From Pseudomonas sp. FP198 (GTDB taxonomy: Bacteria > Pseudomonadota > Gammaproteobacteria > Pseudomonadales > Pseudomonadaceae), in contig NZ_CP117452.1 in assembly GCF_030687895.1 (NCBI RefSeq), positions 2,745,501 to 2,809,500 of the forward strand: a DNA stretch of 64,000 nucleotides. Reading direction: 5' to 3'. Both the position numbers and the translations under genes were made by a program. The notes under the pieces were generated by a model. It made no database searches, was not told the origin of the DNA, and saw only the letters and a list, made by a program, of their open reading frames with translations. Positions 1-8,545 of this stretch are shown here, piece by piece. Positions within the stretch are counted from its first letter, which is position 1. Every line of letters begins with the position of its first letter.

Positions 1-1172
1 TGATCACCACCCAACGCATGCTTTGCGCCAACCAGCAGATGCTCTTGCAGACCTTCCCGGTGTTTGGCGAGGAACCACCGGTGCTGGTGGATTGGCTGCC
101 CTGGAACCATACGTTTGGTGGCAGCCATAACGTCGGCATCGTGCTGTACAACGGCGGCACCTTCTATCTGGACGATGGCAAGCCCACCGTCCAGGGCTTC
201 GCCGAAACCTTGCGCAATCTCAAGGAAATTTCCCCAACCGCCTACCTGACCGTGCCCAAGGGCTGGGAAGAATTGGTCAGCGCGCTGGAACAGGACGCCG
301 AGTTGCGCGAGCGCTTTTTCAAGCGCATCAGCCTGTTCTTCTTCGCCGCGGCGGGGCTTTCGCAAAGCACCTGGGATCGCCTCGACAAGGTGGCCGAGCA
401 GCATTGCGGCGAGCGCATCCGCATGATGGCCGGCCTGGGCATGACCGAAGCGTCGCCGTCCTGCACCTTCACCACCGGGCCGCTGTCCATGGCCGGCTAC
501 ATCGGCTTGCCGGCGCCAGGTTGCGAAGTGCGGATGGTGCCGGTGGACGGCAAGTTCGAAGGGCGCTTTCGCGGGCCGCACATCATGCCCGGCTACTGGC
601 GTTCGCCGCAGCAGACCGCCGAGGTGTTCGACGAGGCCGGTTTTTATTGTTCGGGCGACGCCATCAAGCTGGCCGATCCCGCCAACCCGCAGTTGGGGCT
701 GATGTTCGACGGGCGCATCGCCGAAGACTTCAAATTGTCCTCCGGCGTGTTCGTCAGCGTCGGGCCGTTGCGCAACCGCGCGGTGCTGGAGGGCACGCCG
801 TACGTCCAGGACCTGGTGGTGACGGCGCCGGACCGCCCGCACCTGGGCGCGCTGGTCTTTCCGCGCCTGCATGACTGCCGGCGCCTCTCGGGCCTGGAGC
901 AGGACGCCAGCGACGCCGAGGTCCTGGCCAGCCCGCCGGTGCGCCAGTGGTTCGCCGACTGGTTGCAGCGCCTGAACCGCGAAGCCAACGGCAACGCCAG
1001 TCGTGTGGAGTGGATCGCACTGCTCGACGAACCCGCTTCCATCGACCGTGGCGAAATCACCGACAAGGGCTCGATCAACCAGCGCGCCGTGTTGCAATGG
1101 CGCGCGAAGAAGGTCGAGGCGCTGTATCGAGGCGAGGACCCGACGATCCTGCGTGCCGGTTCTGCCGGCTGA
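1..1172 (+). CDS. fcs: Feruloyl-CoA synthase, 3' part (5' end outside the window)
   Basis: Adenylate-forming enzyme that would activate ferulate and related hydroxycinnamates to CoA thioesters in the cytoplasm, the first step of ferulate to vanillin degradation. The reading frame is already open at base 3, so the N-terminal half including the P-loop is missing. Visible are ITTQRMLCANQQM just after the expected P-loop, the A5-type motif GLGMTEASPS, YCSGD, the hinge region DGRIAEDFKLSSGVF and the C-terminal ITDKGSINQ with the catalytic-type lysine. These details are characteristic of the feruloyl-CoA synthase branch. The vanillate demethylase genes lie 0.9 kb downstream, which fits one pathway. 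Another aryl-CoA ligase is possible but less likely. Confidence 0.88.
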   Translation, partial: ITTQRMLCANQQMLLQTFPVFGEEPPVLVDWLPWNHTFGGSHNVGIVLYNGGTFYLDDGKPTVQGFAETLRNLKEISPTAYLTVPKGWEELVSALEQDAELRERFFKRISLFFFAAAGLSQSTWDRLDKVAEQHCGERIRMMAGLGMTEASPSCTFTTGPLSMAGYIGLPAPGCEVRMVPVDGKFEGRFRGPHIMPGYWRSPQQTAEVFDEAGFYCSGDAIKLADPANPQLGLMFDGRIAEDFKLSSGVFVSVGPLRNRAVLEGTPYVQDLVVTAPDRPHLGALVFPRLHDCRRLSGLEQDASDAEVLASPPVRQWFADWLQRLNREANGNASRVEWIALLDEPASIDRGEITDKGSINQRAVLQWRAKKVEALYRGEDPTILRAGSAG

Positions 1173-1182
1173 CACCAGCCCC

Positions 1183-1210
1183 TGTGGGAGCTAGCAAGCT
1201 CGCTCCCACA
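1183..1210. repeat. REP element, family A
   Basis: Hairpin with arms TGTGGGAGC and GCTCCCACA. It lies between the fcs stop and the GntR gene. Confidence 0.8.
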
Positions 1211-1259
1211 ATTGATTGCAATTACTATGGCGGCTCTCTCTCTTCTGGAAATCACTTGG

Positions 1260-1973
1260 ATGAGCAAGCCCGGCCAAACGGTGCTGGTTGCGTTGCGTCG
1301 GATGATCGCCTCCGGCGAGCTGGCGGCCGGCGAGCGGCTGATGGAAATTCCCACGGCGCAGTTGTTCGGCGTCTCGCGGATGCCGGTGCGCATGGCGTTT
1401 CGCACCCTGGAGCAGGAAGGGCTGCTGGTGCGTTTTGGCGGGCGGGGTTTCCAGGTGCGCTCGGTCAGCGCCGAGGAGATTGCCGGGGCGGTGGAAGTGC
1501 GTGGGGTGCTGGAGGGCCTGGCCGCCCGACAAACCGCCGAACGCGGCTTGTCCGAGGAGGCTCGCCGGGCGCTTGAGCAGTGCCTGGTCGATGGCGATGA
1601 ACTGTTCGCCAAAGGTTATGTGACCGAAGAGGACCTGGAGGTCTATCACGACCTCAACATGCGTTTTCACCAGGTAATCGTCGAGGGCAGCCACAACCCG
1701 GCCATCGCCGACGCCCTGGCGCGCAACGATCACCTGCCGTTCGCCTCGGTCACGGCCCTGGCGGTCGATCGCCAGAACATGGCCGGCGAATACCGCCGCT
1801 TCAACTATGCCCACATGCAGCATCATTCGGTGTTCGACGCGCTGGTCAATCGCCAGGGCGCCCGGGCCGAGGCGATCATGCGCGAGCACGCCAACGCGAC
1901 CCTGCGTTACGCCGAGGTGTTTGGCTCGACGCTGGCGGATGAGCGGATGAAAGTGATCCTTAAATCCGAATGA
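1260..1973 (+). CDS. vanR: GntR/FCD transcriptional regulator, probable VanR
   Basis: A 237-residue regulator with an N-terminal GntR winged helix (about residues 1-70, including LFGVSRMPVRMAFRTLEQEG) and a C-terminal FCD ligand domain (DLNMRFHQVIVEGSHNP, HMQHHSVFDAL). Candidate metal or ligand histidines are visible in the FCD part. ATG 1260 is chosen because the GntR domain starts at once; ATG codons at 1212 and 1227 would only add an unrelated leader. The gene is convergent with vanB. Palindromes of the form AATGGATCCATT stand at the vanA promoter, and these resemble the known VanR operator ATTGGATCCAAT, so a vanillate-responsive repressor is inferred. The identity rests on context and operator, not on a search. 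Confidence 0.8.
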   Translation: MSKPGQTVLVALRRMIASGELAAGERLMEIPTAQLFGVSRMPVRMAFRTLEQEGLLVRFGGRGFQVRSVSAEEIAGAVEVRGVLEGLAARQTAERGLSEEARRALEQCLVDGDELFAKGYVTEEDLEVYHDLNMRFHQVIVEGSHNPAIADALARNDHLPFASVTALAVDRQNMAGEYRRFNYAHMQHHSVFDALVNRQGARAEAIMREHANATLRYAEVFGSTLADERMKVILKSE

Positions 1974-1981
1974 CCTATTAA

Positions 1982-2009
1982 TGTGGGAGCGAGCAGGCTC
2001 GCTCCCACA
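1982..2009. repeat. REP element, family A
   Basis: Hairpin with arms TGTGGGAGCGAGC and GCTCGCTCCCACA in the 51-base gap between the convergent vanR and vanB ends. It may also end transcription from both sides. Confidence 0.8.
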
Positions 2010-2024
2010 GGGTGTTGTGGTGTT

Positions 2025-2975
2025 CTAAAGGTCCAGCACCAACAACGGCGTCCTCGACCTCGAACAGCACGGCGTGAACTGGTCGTTGCAGGCTTGCTCG
2101 GCTTCGGTCAGGAACATGTCCCGATGGTCCGGCACGCCTTCCAGCACGCGGGTCAGGCAGGTGCCGCAGACGCCTTGCTCGCAGGAAATCGGAACCTCGA
2201 TGCCATGGCTTTCCAACACCTGGACCACGCTGCGGTCCGCCGGCACCTCGAAAACCTGACCGCTGCTGGCAAGCTTCACCGAGAAGCGGCCATCGGCTGT
2301 GGTGTCGATCGGCGCCGCGGCGAAGTATTCCCGGTGCAGATTGGCTTCCTGCCAGCCCTGGGCCTTGGCGGTGGCGAGGATGTGCTGCATGAACCCGCCG
2401 GGACCACAGACATACAGGTGCAGGTCGGCGCTGGGCGAAGCCAGTACCCGAACGGCATCCAGTGCGGTGACGGGTTCTTCATCGAAATGCAGGAATACCC
2501 GGTCGGCGTAAGGCGACTGCTCCAGGCGTTCGATAAAAGCGGCGCGGTCCCGGGACCGGGCACAGTAGTGCAATGCGAACGCGGCGCCGCTCTGGGCCAG
2601 ATGCTCGGCCATGCACAGGATCGGCGTGATGCCGATGCCGCCGGCAAACAGCAGGCTGCCCCCGGCCGTGGGGGCCAGGGCAAACAGGTTGCGCGGTTCG
2701 CTGATGAGCAGCCGCGCGCCCGGCTGGATCTGTTCATGCAGGCTGCGTGAGCCACCTCGTGACGAGGGATCCTTGAGCACGCCGATGAGGTAGCGATGCC
2801 GTTCCTCCGGGTGATTGCACAGCGAGTACTGGCGAACCAGCCCATCGGGCAAATGCACGTCGATATGGGCGCCGGCGGTAAAGGCCGGCAGTGGCTGACC
2901 GTCGATGCTGGTCAGCTCGTAGCTGCAGATGTCCGCGGTTTCAATAGTGCGTGCCGCGACCTGGACTTCGATCAT
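2025..2975 (-). CDS. vanB: Vanillate O-demethylase reductase subunit VanB
   Basis: A 316-residue ferredoxin-NAD(P)H-type reductase that passes electrons from NADH through a flavin and a 2Fe-2S centre to VanA. The N-terminal two thirds form the flavin and NAD domains (RQYSLCNHPEERHRY flavin contact, LLFAGGIGITPILCMAEHL nucleotide contact, YVCGPGGFM). The C-terminal plant-type ferredoxin domain shows CEQGVCGTC at residues 265-273 with a further Cys near 303. The start ATG overlaps the vanA stop by four bases (ATGA), so the two are translationally coupled. Length and domain order match the phthalate dioxygenase reductase family. Confidence 0.93.
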   Translation of the reverse strand: MIEVQVAARTIETADICSYELTSIDGQPLPAFTAGAHIDVHLPDGLVRQYSLCNHPEERHRYLIGVLKDPSSRGGSRSLHEQIQPGARLLISEPRNLFALAPTAGGSLLFAGGIGITPILCMAEHLAQSGAAFALHYCARSRDRAAFIERLEQSPYADRVFLHFDEEPVTALDAVRVLASPSADLHLYVCGPGGFMQHILATAKAQGWQEANLHREYFAAAPIDTTADGRFSVKLASSGQVFEVPADRSVVQVLESHGIEVPISCEQGVCGTCLTRVLEGVPDHRDMFLTEAEQACNDQFTPCCSRSRTPLLVLDL

Positions 2976-4057
2976 GGCCGTTGCTCCGCGTGCTGCGGCT
3001 GCCGGGTACTGGCGATCAGGGCGGCCTGTTGCTCACGCTCGCGGGCGATCCAGCGTTCCAGTACCCGACGCGACTGCACGCCGCCGGCATCGATGTTGAG
3101 CTTGAGCAGATTGCGTTGCGGATGGTCCAGCAGGTTGCGCTGCTGGCGTTCGAGCATCTCCAGGTCTTCGCTGAAGATCTTGCCCTGGCCCTCGCGAATA
3201 CTCGCGGTCAGCGCTTCGTCCTGAGGCTGGAAGTGGCGGGCCATGCCCCAGAAGTACCAGATGGAGGTCTCGGTTTCCGGCGTGATGAAATCGACCACGA
3301 TGCTCGACGCCTTGTATTGCGGCGCAGCGTGATAGCCACCGTGGCCGGCATGGGCCACGCCGACTTCGATCATTACGTGGCTGGGCGGGGTGAACCGGCA
3401 GATCTGCCAGCGATCCACCGGCACGTCGTCGGCCAGGTTGTTGCCGCGCAGCGCCATGCGCCAGAAGGGCGGAGCCATGATGTTTTCCATGTGGCGGGCG
3501 GTGACTACCTCGTCGCCTTCGACCGTGGTCACTGGCGGTGCCTCGTCGATTTCCTTCTGGCCGATGCTTGAGGCATGCACGTAGGTTTCGTGCGTCAGGT
3601 CCATCAGGTTGTCGATCATCAGGCGATAGTCGCACTGGATATGGAAGAGGCCGCCGCCATACGCCCATTCCTGGTTTTCCGCCCATTCCAGAGGATGGAT
3701 CAGCGAGGGATCGGCCAATGCCTGTTCCCCCGGCCAGACCCAGATAAACCCGTAGCGCTCCTGCACCGCAAAGGTCTTGTTGCAAGGAAATCCCCGAACC
3801 CGTTGCCCGGGCATCTCGACAGTCTTGCCGTCGTCCCCCATGACCAGTCCATGGTAGCCACACACCAGGTTGCCATTCTCGACATAACCGAGCGAGAGCG
3901 GTGCGCCTCGATGGGGACAGAAGTCCTCGACGGCGGCGACTTTGCCGGCAAGCCCGCGGTAGAAAACCATTTTCTCGCGACAGATCTGCCGACCCAGCGG
4001 CTTGTCGGCAATCTCGTCCGGGGTGCAGGCAACGTACCAGGCGTTCTTGGGGTACAT
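2972..4057 (-). CDS. vanA: Vanillate O-demethylase oxygenase subunit VanA
   Basis: A 361-residue Rieske non-haem iron monooxygenase that converts vanillate to protocatechuate and formaldehyde. The Rieske ligands are visible as C47, H49, C66 and H69 (CPHRGAP ... CGYHG). The mononuclear iron motif appears in DNLMDLTHETYVHASS. The start MYPKNAWYVA at 4057 is the classical VanA N-terminus and has the ribosome site GGAGA eight bases upstream; the open frame extends further but only into intergenic DNA. It is first gene of a vanAB operon, with the VanR-type operator and a sigma-70-like promoter directly upstream. Confidence 0.95.
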   Translation of the reverse strand: MYPKNAWYVACTPDEIADKPLGRQICREKMVFYRGLAGKVAAVEDFCPHRGAPLSLGYVENGNLVCGYHGLVMGDDGKTVEMPGQRVRGFPCNKTFAVQERYGFIWVWPGEQALADPSLIHPLEWAENQEWAYGGGLFHIQCDYRLMIDNLMDLTHETYVHASSIGQKEIDEAPPVTTVEGDEVVTARHMENIMAPPFWRMALRGNNLADDVPVDRWQICRFTPPSHVMIEVGVAHAGHGGYHAAPQYKASSIVVDFITPETETSIWYFWGMARHFQPQDEALTASIREGQGKIFSEDLEMLERQQRNLLDHPQRNLLKLNIDAGGVQSRRVLERWIAREREQQAALIASTRQPQHAEQRP

Positions 4058-4090
4058 GAGAGGGATCTCCAGGCTGGTTTTGTTTTTATC

Positions 4091-4102
4091 AGTGGATCCA
4101 TT
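4091..4102. promoter_or_regulatory. VanR-type operator 1
   Basis: AGTGGATCCATT, a one-mismatch dyad around GGATCC that overlaps the predicted vanA -10 box. It resembles the known VanR operator ATTGGATCCAAT. Confidence 0.65.
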
Positions 4103-4129
4103 AACTCTCTTAACTAATTTGCTTGTCAA
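4100..4129 (-). promoter_or_regulatory. Predicted vanAB sigma-70 promoter
   Basis: On the minus strand a perfect -35 TTGACA (4129-4124) is followed after 18 bases by GTTAAT (4105-4100, four of six matches to TATAAT). The -10 runs directly into the operator at 4091-4102, so a bound repressor would block polymerase. Confidence 0.6.
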
Positions 4130-4164
4130 CGGTTTTGGTGGTTGTGCAGATGATCGGTGTTTCT

Positions 4165-4178
4165 CAATGGATCCATTG
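4165..4178. promoter_or_regulatory. VanR-type operator 2
   Basis: CAATGGATCCATTG, a perfect 14-base palindrome, 73 bases upstream of operator 1 and just after the LysR stop codon. Two operators flanking the -35 region could allow looped repression. Confidence 0.65.
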
Positions 4179-4184
4179 GCAGCT

Positions 4185-5090
4185 TTAAAACCGATAAGCC
4201 GCCGGTACCTGCGCCTCGATGAATCGCTGCATGTGTTCGAGGAAGCGCGCCTGCAGTTTCGACAGCGGTCCATGGATTGGCAGCAGCATGCTGAAGTCCA
4301 TTTCGATCGCCGGTTCGAAGGCCCGGAAGACGATGCCGTTGCCGCGGTATTCAACGGCACTGATGGCGTCCACCAAGGCGACGCCCAGGCCTTGCTCAAC
4401 AAAAGTGCACATCGGCTGGGACAATTGGGTTTCCAGGCGCAGCTCACGCTCGACGCCGTGAGCGGCGAAAATCGCGTCGATGTGTTGCCGGGAGCCGATG
4501 GATTGCGGATAGGAAATGAACCGTTCGCCCTGCAGGTCTTCCGGCTTGATGGACTCGTGGTCCTGTAGCCGATGGCCGGCGGGCAGGGCGCAGAGCATGC
4601 GCGTAGCCAGCAACTTTTCGGCGCGGGGACTCGGGTAGGTATTGGGCAGGACGATCAGGCCCAGGTTACAGCGCTGGCCTACCACCAGGTCAACGACTTC
4701 CCGCGAGGAATGCACCACCAGCGAGATCTGCACCTGCTCATGCTCGGCCATGAACGCGGCAATCGCCCGCGGCAGGAACGACAAACCCATCGCCGGCGCG
4801 CAGGCAATGTGCAGCGAACCGCGCTTGAGGTTGCGGATGTCCTGGGCCGTGCGCGCGATCCGCTCCACCCCCAGCAGCGAGCGCTGCACCTCCTGATACA
4901 GCGTCATGGCCTCGGCGGTCGGTTGCAGCCGGCCCTTGATCCGGTCGAACAGGCTGAAGCCGATGTCTTCTTCCAGGCTGGCAATCAGCCGGGTCGCGGC
5001 GGGTTGCGAGATGTGCAGCATTTCGGCGGCGCGGGTCACGGTCTGGCCGAGGATCACCGCGCGAAACGCTTCCAGCTGGCGGAGGTTCAT
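4185..5090 (-). CDS. LysR-family regulator, OccR/NocR-like
   Basis: A 301-residue LysR regulator with an N-terminal winged helix (MNLRQLEAFRAVILGQTVTRA, then HISQPAATRLIASLEEDIGF) and a C-terminal type 2 periplasmic-binding-like effector domain. ATG 5090 gives the standard LysR N-terminus; an in-frame upstream start at 5129 would add 13 odd residues. The N-terminus resembles the opine regulators OccR and NocR. The gene is divergent from the FAD oxidoreductase at 5248 with a 157-base AT-rich gap, the usual arrangement for a LysR activator of the opposite operon. It is therefore inferred to control the opine-oxidase-like genes and not vanAB, which has its own promoter. Confidence 0.82.
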   Translation of the reverse strand: MNLRQLEAFRAVILGQTVTRAAEMLHISQPAATRLIASLEEDIGFSLFDRIKGRLQPTAEAMTLYQEVQRSLLGVERIARTAQDIRNLKRGSLHIACAPAMGLSFLPRAIAAFMAEHEQVQISLVVHSSREVVDLVVGQRCNLGLIVLPNTYPSPRAEKLLATRMLCALPAGHRLQDHESIKPEDLQGERFISYPQSIGSRQHIDAIFAAHGVERELRLETQLSQPMCTFVEQGLGVALVDAISAVEYRGNGIVFRAFEPAIEMDFSMLLPIHGPLSKLQARFLEHMQRFIEAQVPAAYRF

Positions 5091-5247
5091 AAGGATGCTC
5101 ACCCATAACAAAAAGACATGAGCTATCAAAAATAAAGCATTTTTAATCAGCGTGGCAGCGTTCTAGGATCGATCGCATGAACTCGCCCGGCCATGAATCG
5201 GCGCTTCGCCGTACTTCAAAGGCCTTTGGAACAGCGATAAAGCAGTC
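5091..5247. promoter_or_regulatory. Divergent control region of LysR and oxidase cluster
   Basis: 157 bases between divergent starts, with an AT-rich core at about 5105-5145 unlike the flanks. This is the expected place for LysR binding sites (T-N11-A type), but I could not define one exactly. Confidence 0.4.
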
Positions 5248-6372
5248 ATGCAAAAAACTGATGTGATCATCGTAGGTGGCGGCTTGGTGGGCATGTCCAT
5301 TGCCTATGGCCTGGCCCTGCTCGGGCGCCAAGTGAGCGTGCTCGACGAGGGCGACGACGCGATTCGCGCCGCCCGTGGCAACTTCGGTTTGCTCTGGGTC
5401 CAAGGCAAGGGCTATGGAATGAGCCCGTATGCACAATGGACCCGTGATTCGGTGGCGCTGTGGCCGCGCTTCGCCGAAGCGCTGCAAGCCGACACGGGGA
5501 TCGATATCCATCTGCGCCAGCAGGGCGGTTTCCAGTTGTGCCTGAGCGACGCGGAAATGGCCGAGGAAGCCGCGCACCTGGCCTGGCTGCGCGAGGCCCT
5601 CGACGGTGATTATCCCTATGAGCTGCTGGACAGAGCACAACTGCGCGGCCGTCTGCCGGGTGTCGGCCCCGACGTGGTGGGCGGCTGTTTCTCACCCATG
5701 GATGGTCACGTCAACCCGCTCAAGCTGTTGCGTTCGCTGCATGCGGCCTGCAAAGCGCGTGGCGTGACGTTGATCAATGGTCACCGCGTCGAGGCCATCG
5801 AACCACACGCCACGGGTTTCCAACTGCGCGCCGCCGATCAGCGCTGGTCTGCCGCGCAGGTTGTCCTGGCCGCGGGCCTGGGCAATCGGGCATTGGGCGA
5901 AAGGGTCGGACTGGACGTGCCCGTGCAACCCAATCGCGGGCAGATCCTGGTGACCGAACGGCTCAAGCCGTTCCTCCATTACCCCACGACGTATGTGCGC
6001 CAGACCGACGAGGGCACCGTGCAACTGGGCGATTCCCACGAGTCGGCCGGCTTCGACGACAGCACCGGCAGCCAGGTCATGGCCACGATCGCCCGACGCG
6101 CCGTGCAATGTTTCCCGCTGCTGGGTGACGTACGCCTGGTGCGGGCCTGGGGCGCGTTGCGGGTGATGAGCGCCGACGGGTTTCCGATTTACGAAATGCC
6201 CGAGGGCTGCCCGGGCCTGGCGGTCGTCAGTTGCCACAGCGGCGTGACCTTGGCCGCCGTTCACGCCCTGCGCCTGGCCCCGTGGATTGCCGGCGAGTTC
6301 GAAGACCCAGCCGTCAAGCCATTCGGCCTGCAGCGCTTCAATTCGCCAACCGAGGTGCGTCATGTCGGCTGA
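5248..6372 (+). CDS. FAD-dependent oxidoreductase, opine-oxidase beta-type subunit (DAO family)
   Basis: A 374-residue D-amino-acid-oxidase-fold flavoprotein. The dinucleotide motif GGGLVGMSIAYGLALLG opens the protein and the C-terminus holds SCHSGVTLAAVHA, the usual FAD-contact end. It is followed, with overlapping ends, by a small 2Fe-2S protein and a large FAD/2Fe-2S protein, the composition of octopine/nopaline oxidase, D-hydroxyproline dehydrogenase and HcnABC. In these families this subunit oxidises a C-N bond of a secondary amine or amino acid. The true substrate cannot be read from the sequence. No strong ribosome site is seen before ATG 5248. Confidence 0.82.
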   Translation: MQKTDVIIVGGGLVGMSIAYGLALLGRQVSVLDEGDDAIRAARGNFGLLWVQGKGYGMSPYAQWTRDSVALWPRFAEALQADTGIDIHLRQQGGFQLCLSDAEMAEEAAHLAWLREALDGDYPYELLDRAQLRGRLPGVGPDVVGGCFSPMDGHVNPLKLLRSLHAACKARGVTLINGHRVEAIEPHATGFQLRAADQRWSAAQVVLAAGLGNRALGERVGLDVPVQPNRGQILVTERLKPFLHYPTTYVRQTDEGTVQLGDSHESAGFDDSTGSQVMATIARRAVQCFPLLGDVRLVRAWGALRVMSADGFPIYEMPEGCPGLAVVSCHSGVTLAAVHALRLAPWIAGEFEDPAVKPFGLQRFNSPTEVRHVG

Positions 6373-6691
6373 AAGCCTGTTCCGGCCTTTGGCCGTCTCG
6401 CAGAACCCGGTACTGATCGAGTTCGACGGCAAGCCCTTGAGCGTGCCGGGTGATGTCTGCCTTGCGGCGGCGCTGCTTGCCAGCGGAGTTCGGCATACCC
6501 GTGACAGCGCTGTCAGCGGCAGGCCCGCTGCGCCGTACTGCCTGATGGGCGTGTGCTTCGAATGCCTGGTGCGAGTGGACGGCCAGGCCAACGTCCAGTC
6601 GTGCCTGGTGACGGTGCGCCCGGGCATGCGCGTGCAACGCCAACGCGGCGCCGTCAGCCTGGCGCCGAACGAGGAGGAGACCGATGAGTAA
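6362..6691 (+). CDS. Small 2Fe-2S subunit of the opine-oxidase-like complex
   Basis: A 109-residue ferredoxin-like protein with cysteines C60, C65, C68 and C81 (YCLMGVCFECLV ... SCLV), the spacing of a plant-type 2Fe-2S cluster. It matches the gamma-type subunit of opine oxidases and HcnA in size and motif. ATG 6362 overlaps the end of the upstream gene by 11 bases, and its own end overlaps the next start by 8 bases, so the three subunits should be made in balance. It probably carries electrons between the two flavin subunits. Confidence 0.85.
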   Translation: MSAESLFRPLAVSQNPVLIEFDGKPLSVPGDVCLAAALLASGVRHTRDSAVSGRPAAPYCLMGVCFECLVRVDGQANVQSCLVTVRPGMRVQRQRGAVSLAPNEEETDE

Positions 6692-8057
6692 CGCCGTGAT
6701 CGACTTGATCATCATCGGTGCCGGACCGGCCGGCATGAGCGCCGCCATCGAGGCCAGGGATCGTGGATTGTCGGTCGTGGTGCTGGATGAGCAGGCCAGT
6801 CCTGGCGGGCAGATTTATCGTCAGGTGCTTCAGGCCGATGCCCGCAGCCGCGCGGTGCTGGGCGAAGACTACAGCGCCGGGGCGAAACTGGCGGCGGATT
6901 TCCTCCAATGCGGGGCCCGTTACTTGCCCAACGCGGCGATCTGGCAAGTCACGCCCCAGCGTGAGGTGCACTACCTGATCGACGGCTGCGCAGAGGTTTT
7001 GCGCGGGCGCAATCTGCTGATCGCCACGGGCGCCTTCGAACGGCCGATGCCGATTCCCGGCTGGACCTTGCCCGGGGTCATGACTGCCGGTGCGGGGCAG
7101 ATCCTCCTCAAGAGCGCGGCGCTGGTACCGGCGGGGCCGGTGGTCCTGGCGGGTTGCGGTCCGCTGTTGTACCTGCTGGCGGCGCAGTACCTGCGCGCCG
7201 GCATTACCGTAGAGGCGCTGGTCGATACCAGCCACCGTCGCGAGCTGCTGCGGGCCTGGCGACTGATTCCCGGTGCGTTGCGCGGCTGGCGCGATCTGCT
7301 CAAGGGCGTCGGGCTGCTGGCTGAAATGAAGCGTGGCGGCATCCGCCACTTTCGCGGTGCTGGCAACCTGCGTGTCGAGGGTGAGGACTGCGCCAGTGCA
7401 CTGAGCTTCGACAGTGGAGGGCAGCACTTGCGAGTGCCCGCCGGATTGATTTTATTGCACCAGGGTGTGGTGCCGCACACGCAAATCAGCTGGTCGTTAC
7501 GGCTGGTGCATGACTGGAGCGAGGCGCAGCTGTGCTGGGTTCCACGCCGCAATGACTTGGGCGAAACCAGCGCACCGGGCATTTTCATCGCCGGTGACGG
7601 CGCTGCCATTGGCGGCGCGCAGGTGGCGCGGCTGGAAGGGCGACTCGCTGCGATGGCGATTGCCGGTGTTTCTCGTGGAACGCGCACCGTTGAAAACGCC
7701 CTGCGCCGTGCCCGTGCCGCGCGGCCCTTGATCGATGTGTTGTATCGCCCCCCGGCAGAAAGTTGCGTCCCACCCGACGACGTCATCGTGTGTCGCTGCG
7801 AAGAAGTCACGGCTGGCGCTATCCGCCGCTACGTCGACCTCGGCTGCCTGGGTCCCAACCAGACCAAAGCCTTCAGCCGTTGCGGCATGGGCCCGTGCCA
7901 AGGGCGCCAATGCGGCTTGAGCGTCACCCAGATCATCGCCGCCCAGCGCTGCGTGTCGCCCGCTGAAGTCGGTTACTACCGCATCCGTCCCCCCCTCAAA
8001 CCCATCACGCTGGCCCAACTGGCCGGCGAACGTCACTGCGTCGAGGAACCGTCATGA
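6684..8057 (+). CDS. FAD/NAD(P)-binding oxidoreductase with BFD-type 2Fe-2S domain, opine-oxidase alpha-type subunit
   Basis: A 457-residue pyridine-nucleotide-disulphide-reductase-fold protein. It has GAGPAGMSAAIEARDRG at the N-terminus, a second nucleotide motif near LAGCGPLLYLLAAQYL, and the FAD end IFIAGDGAAIGGAQVARLEG. The last 100 residues carry a BFD-like cluster domain (CRCEEVTAGAIRRYV, then CGMGPCQGRQCG). Length and layout match OoxA/NoxA/HcnB. It is translationally coupled to its neighbours on both sides. It would take electrons from the DAO-type subunit and pass them on, in this family commonly to the respiratory chain. Confidence 0.83.
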   Translation: MSNAVIDLIIIGAGPAGMSAAIEARDRGLSVVVLDEQASPGGQIYRQVLQADARSRAVLGEDYSAGAKLAADFLQCGARYLPNAAIWQVTPQREVHYLIDGCAEVLRGRNLLIATGAFERPMPIPGWTLPGVMTAGAGQILLKSAALVPAGPVVLAGCGPLLYLLAAQYLRAGITVEALVDTSHRRELLRAWRLIPGALRGWRDLLKGVGLLAEMKRGGIRHFRGAGNLRVEGEDCASALSFDSGGQHLRVPAGLILLHQGVVPHTQISWSLRLVHDWSEAQLCWVPRRNDLGETSAPGIFIAGDGAAIGGAQVARLEGRLAAMAIAGVSRGTRTVENALRRARAARPLIDVLYRPPAESCVPPDDVIVCRCEEVTAGAIRRYVDLGCLGPNQTKAFSRCGMGPCQGRQCGLSVTQIIAAQRCVSPAEVGYYRIRPPLKPITLAQLAGERHCVEEPS

Positions 8058-8404
8058 CCATCCAACGTATCGAAAGCAACCCGCGCCTGAGCCGCAGCGT
8101 CGTGCACAACGGCGTGGCCTGGCTCAGCGGCATTGTCGCCGCCGATTGCAGCCAGGACATCCAGGGCCAGACCCGCCAGGTGCTGCAGCGGATCGACGAA
8201 TTGCTCGCCGCGTCGGACAGCGACAAGCGCCGCCTGCTCAGCGTGCAGATCTGGATGAAAGACATGGGCCGCGATTTCGCTGCGATGAACGCGATCTGGA
8301 GCGACTGGGTCGACGCCGCGCATACCCCGGCGCGAGCCACCGCACAGGTGGCGTTCGATGACCCGCAGATCCTCCTGGAACTGATCGTGACCGCGGCGGT
8401 GTAG
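8054..8404 (+). CDS. RidA family enamine/imine deaminase
   Basis: A 116-residue YjgF/YER057c/UK114 protein. The conserved active-site arginine lies in PARATAQVAF and the conserved glutamate in LLELIVTAAV. RidA proteins hydrolyse reactive enamines and imines to ketones and ammonia. The start overlaps the upstream stop (ATGA), so it belongs to the oxidase operon. That fits a pathway whose flavoenzyme releases an imine. A RidA of this diverged class may also be pathway-specific and not the housekeeping copy. Confidence 0.87.
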   Translation: MTIQRIESNPRLSRSVVHNGVAWLSGIVAADCSQDIQGQTRQVLQRIDELLAASDSDKRRLLSVQIWMKDMGRDFAAMNAIWSDWVDAAHTPARATAQVAFDDPQILLELIVTAAV

Positions 8405-8545
8405 GGCCGCCGGACACTGCTGTGCCGCTATCGGGCAAGACCACCCCCAGAGTGGTCGCCCGCGCTTGTTCAGATTGCTGCTGCCATAACGGACGACTTC
8501 CCGTGGAGCGTTCGAAATCAATAACATCGCATCCGGAGCTAATGA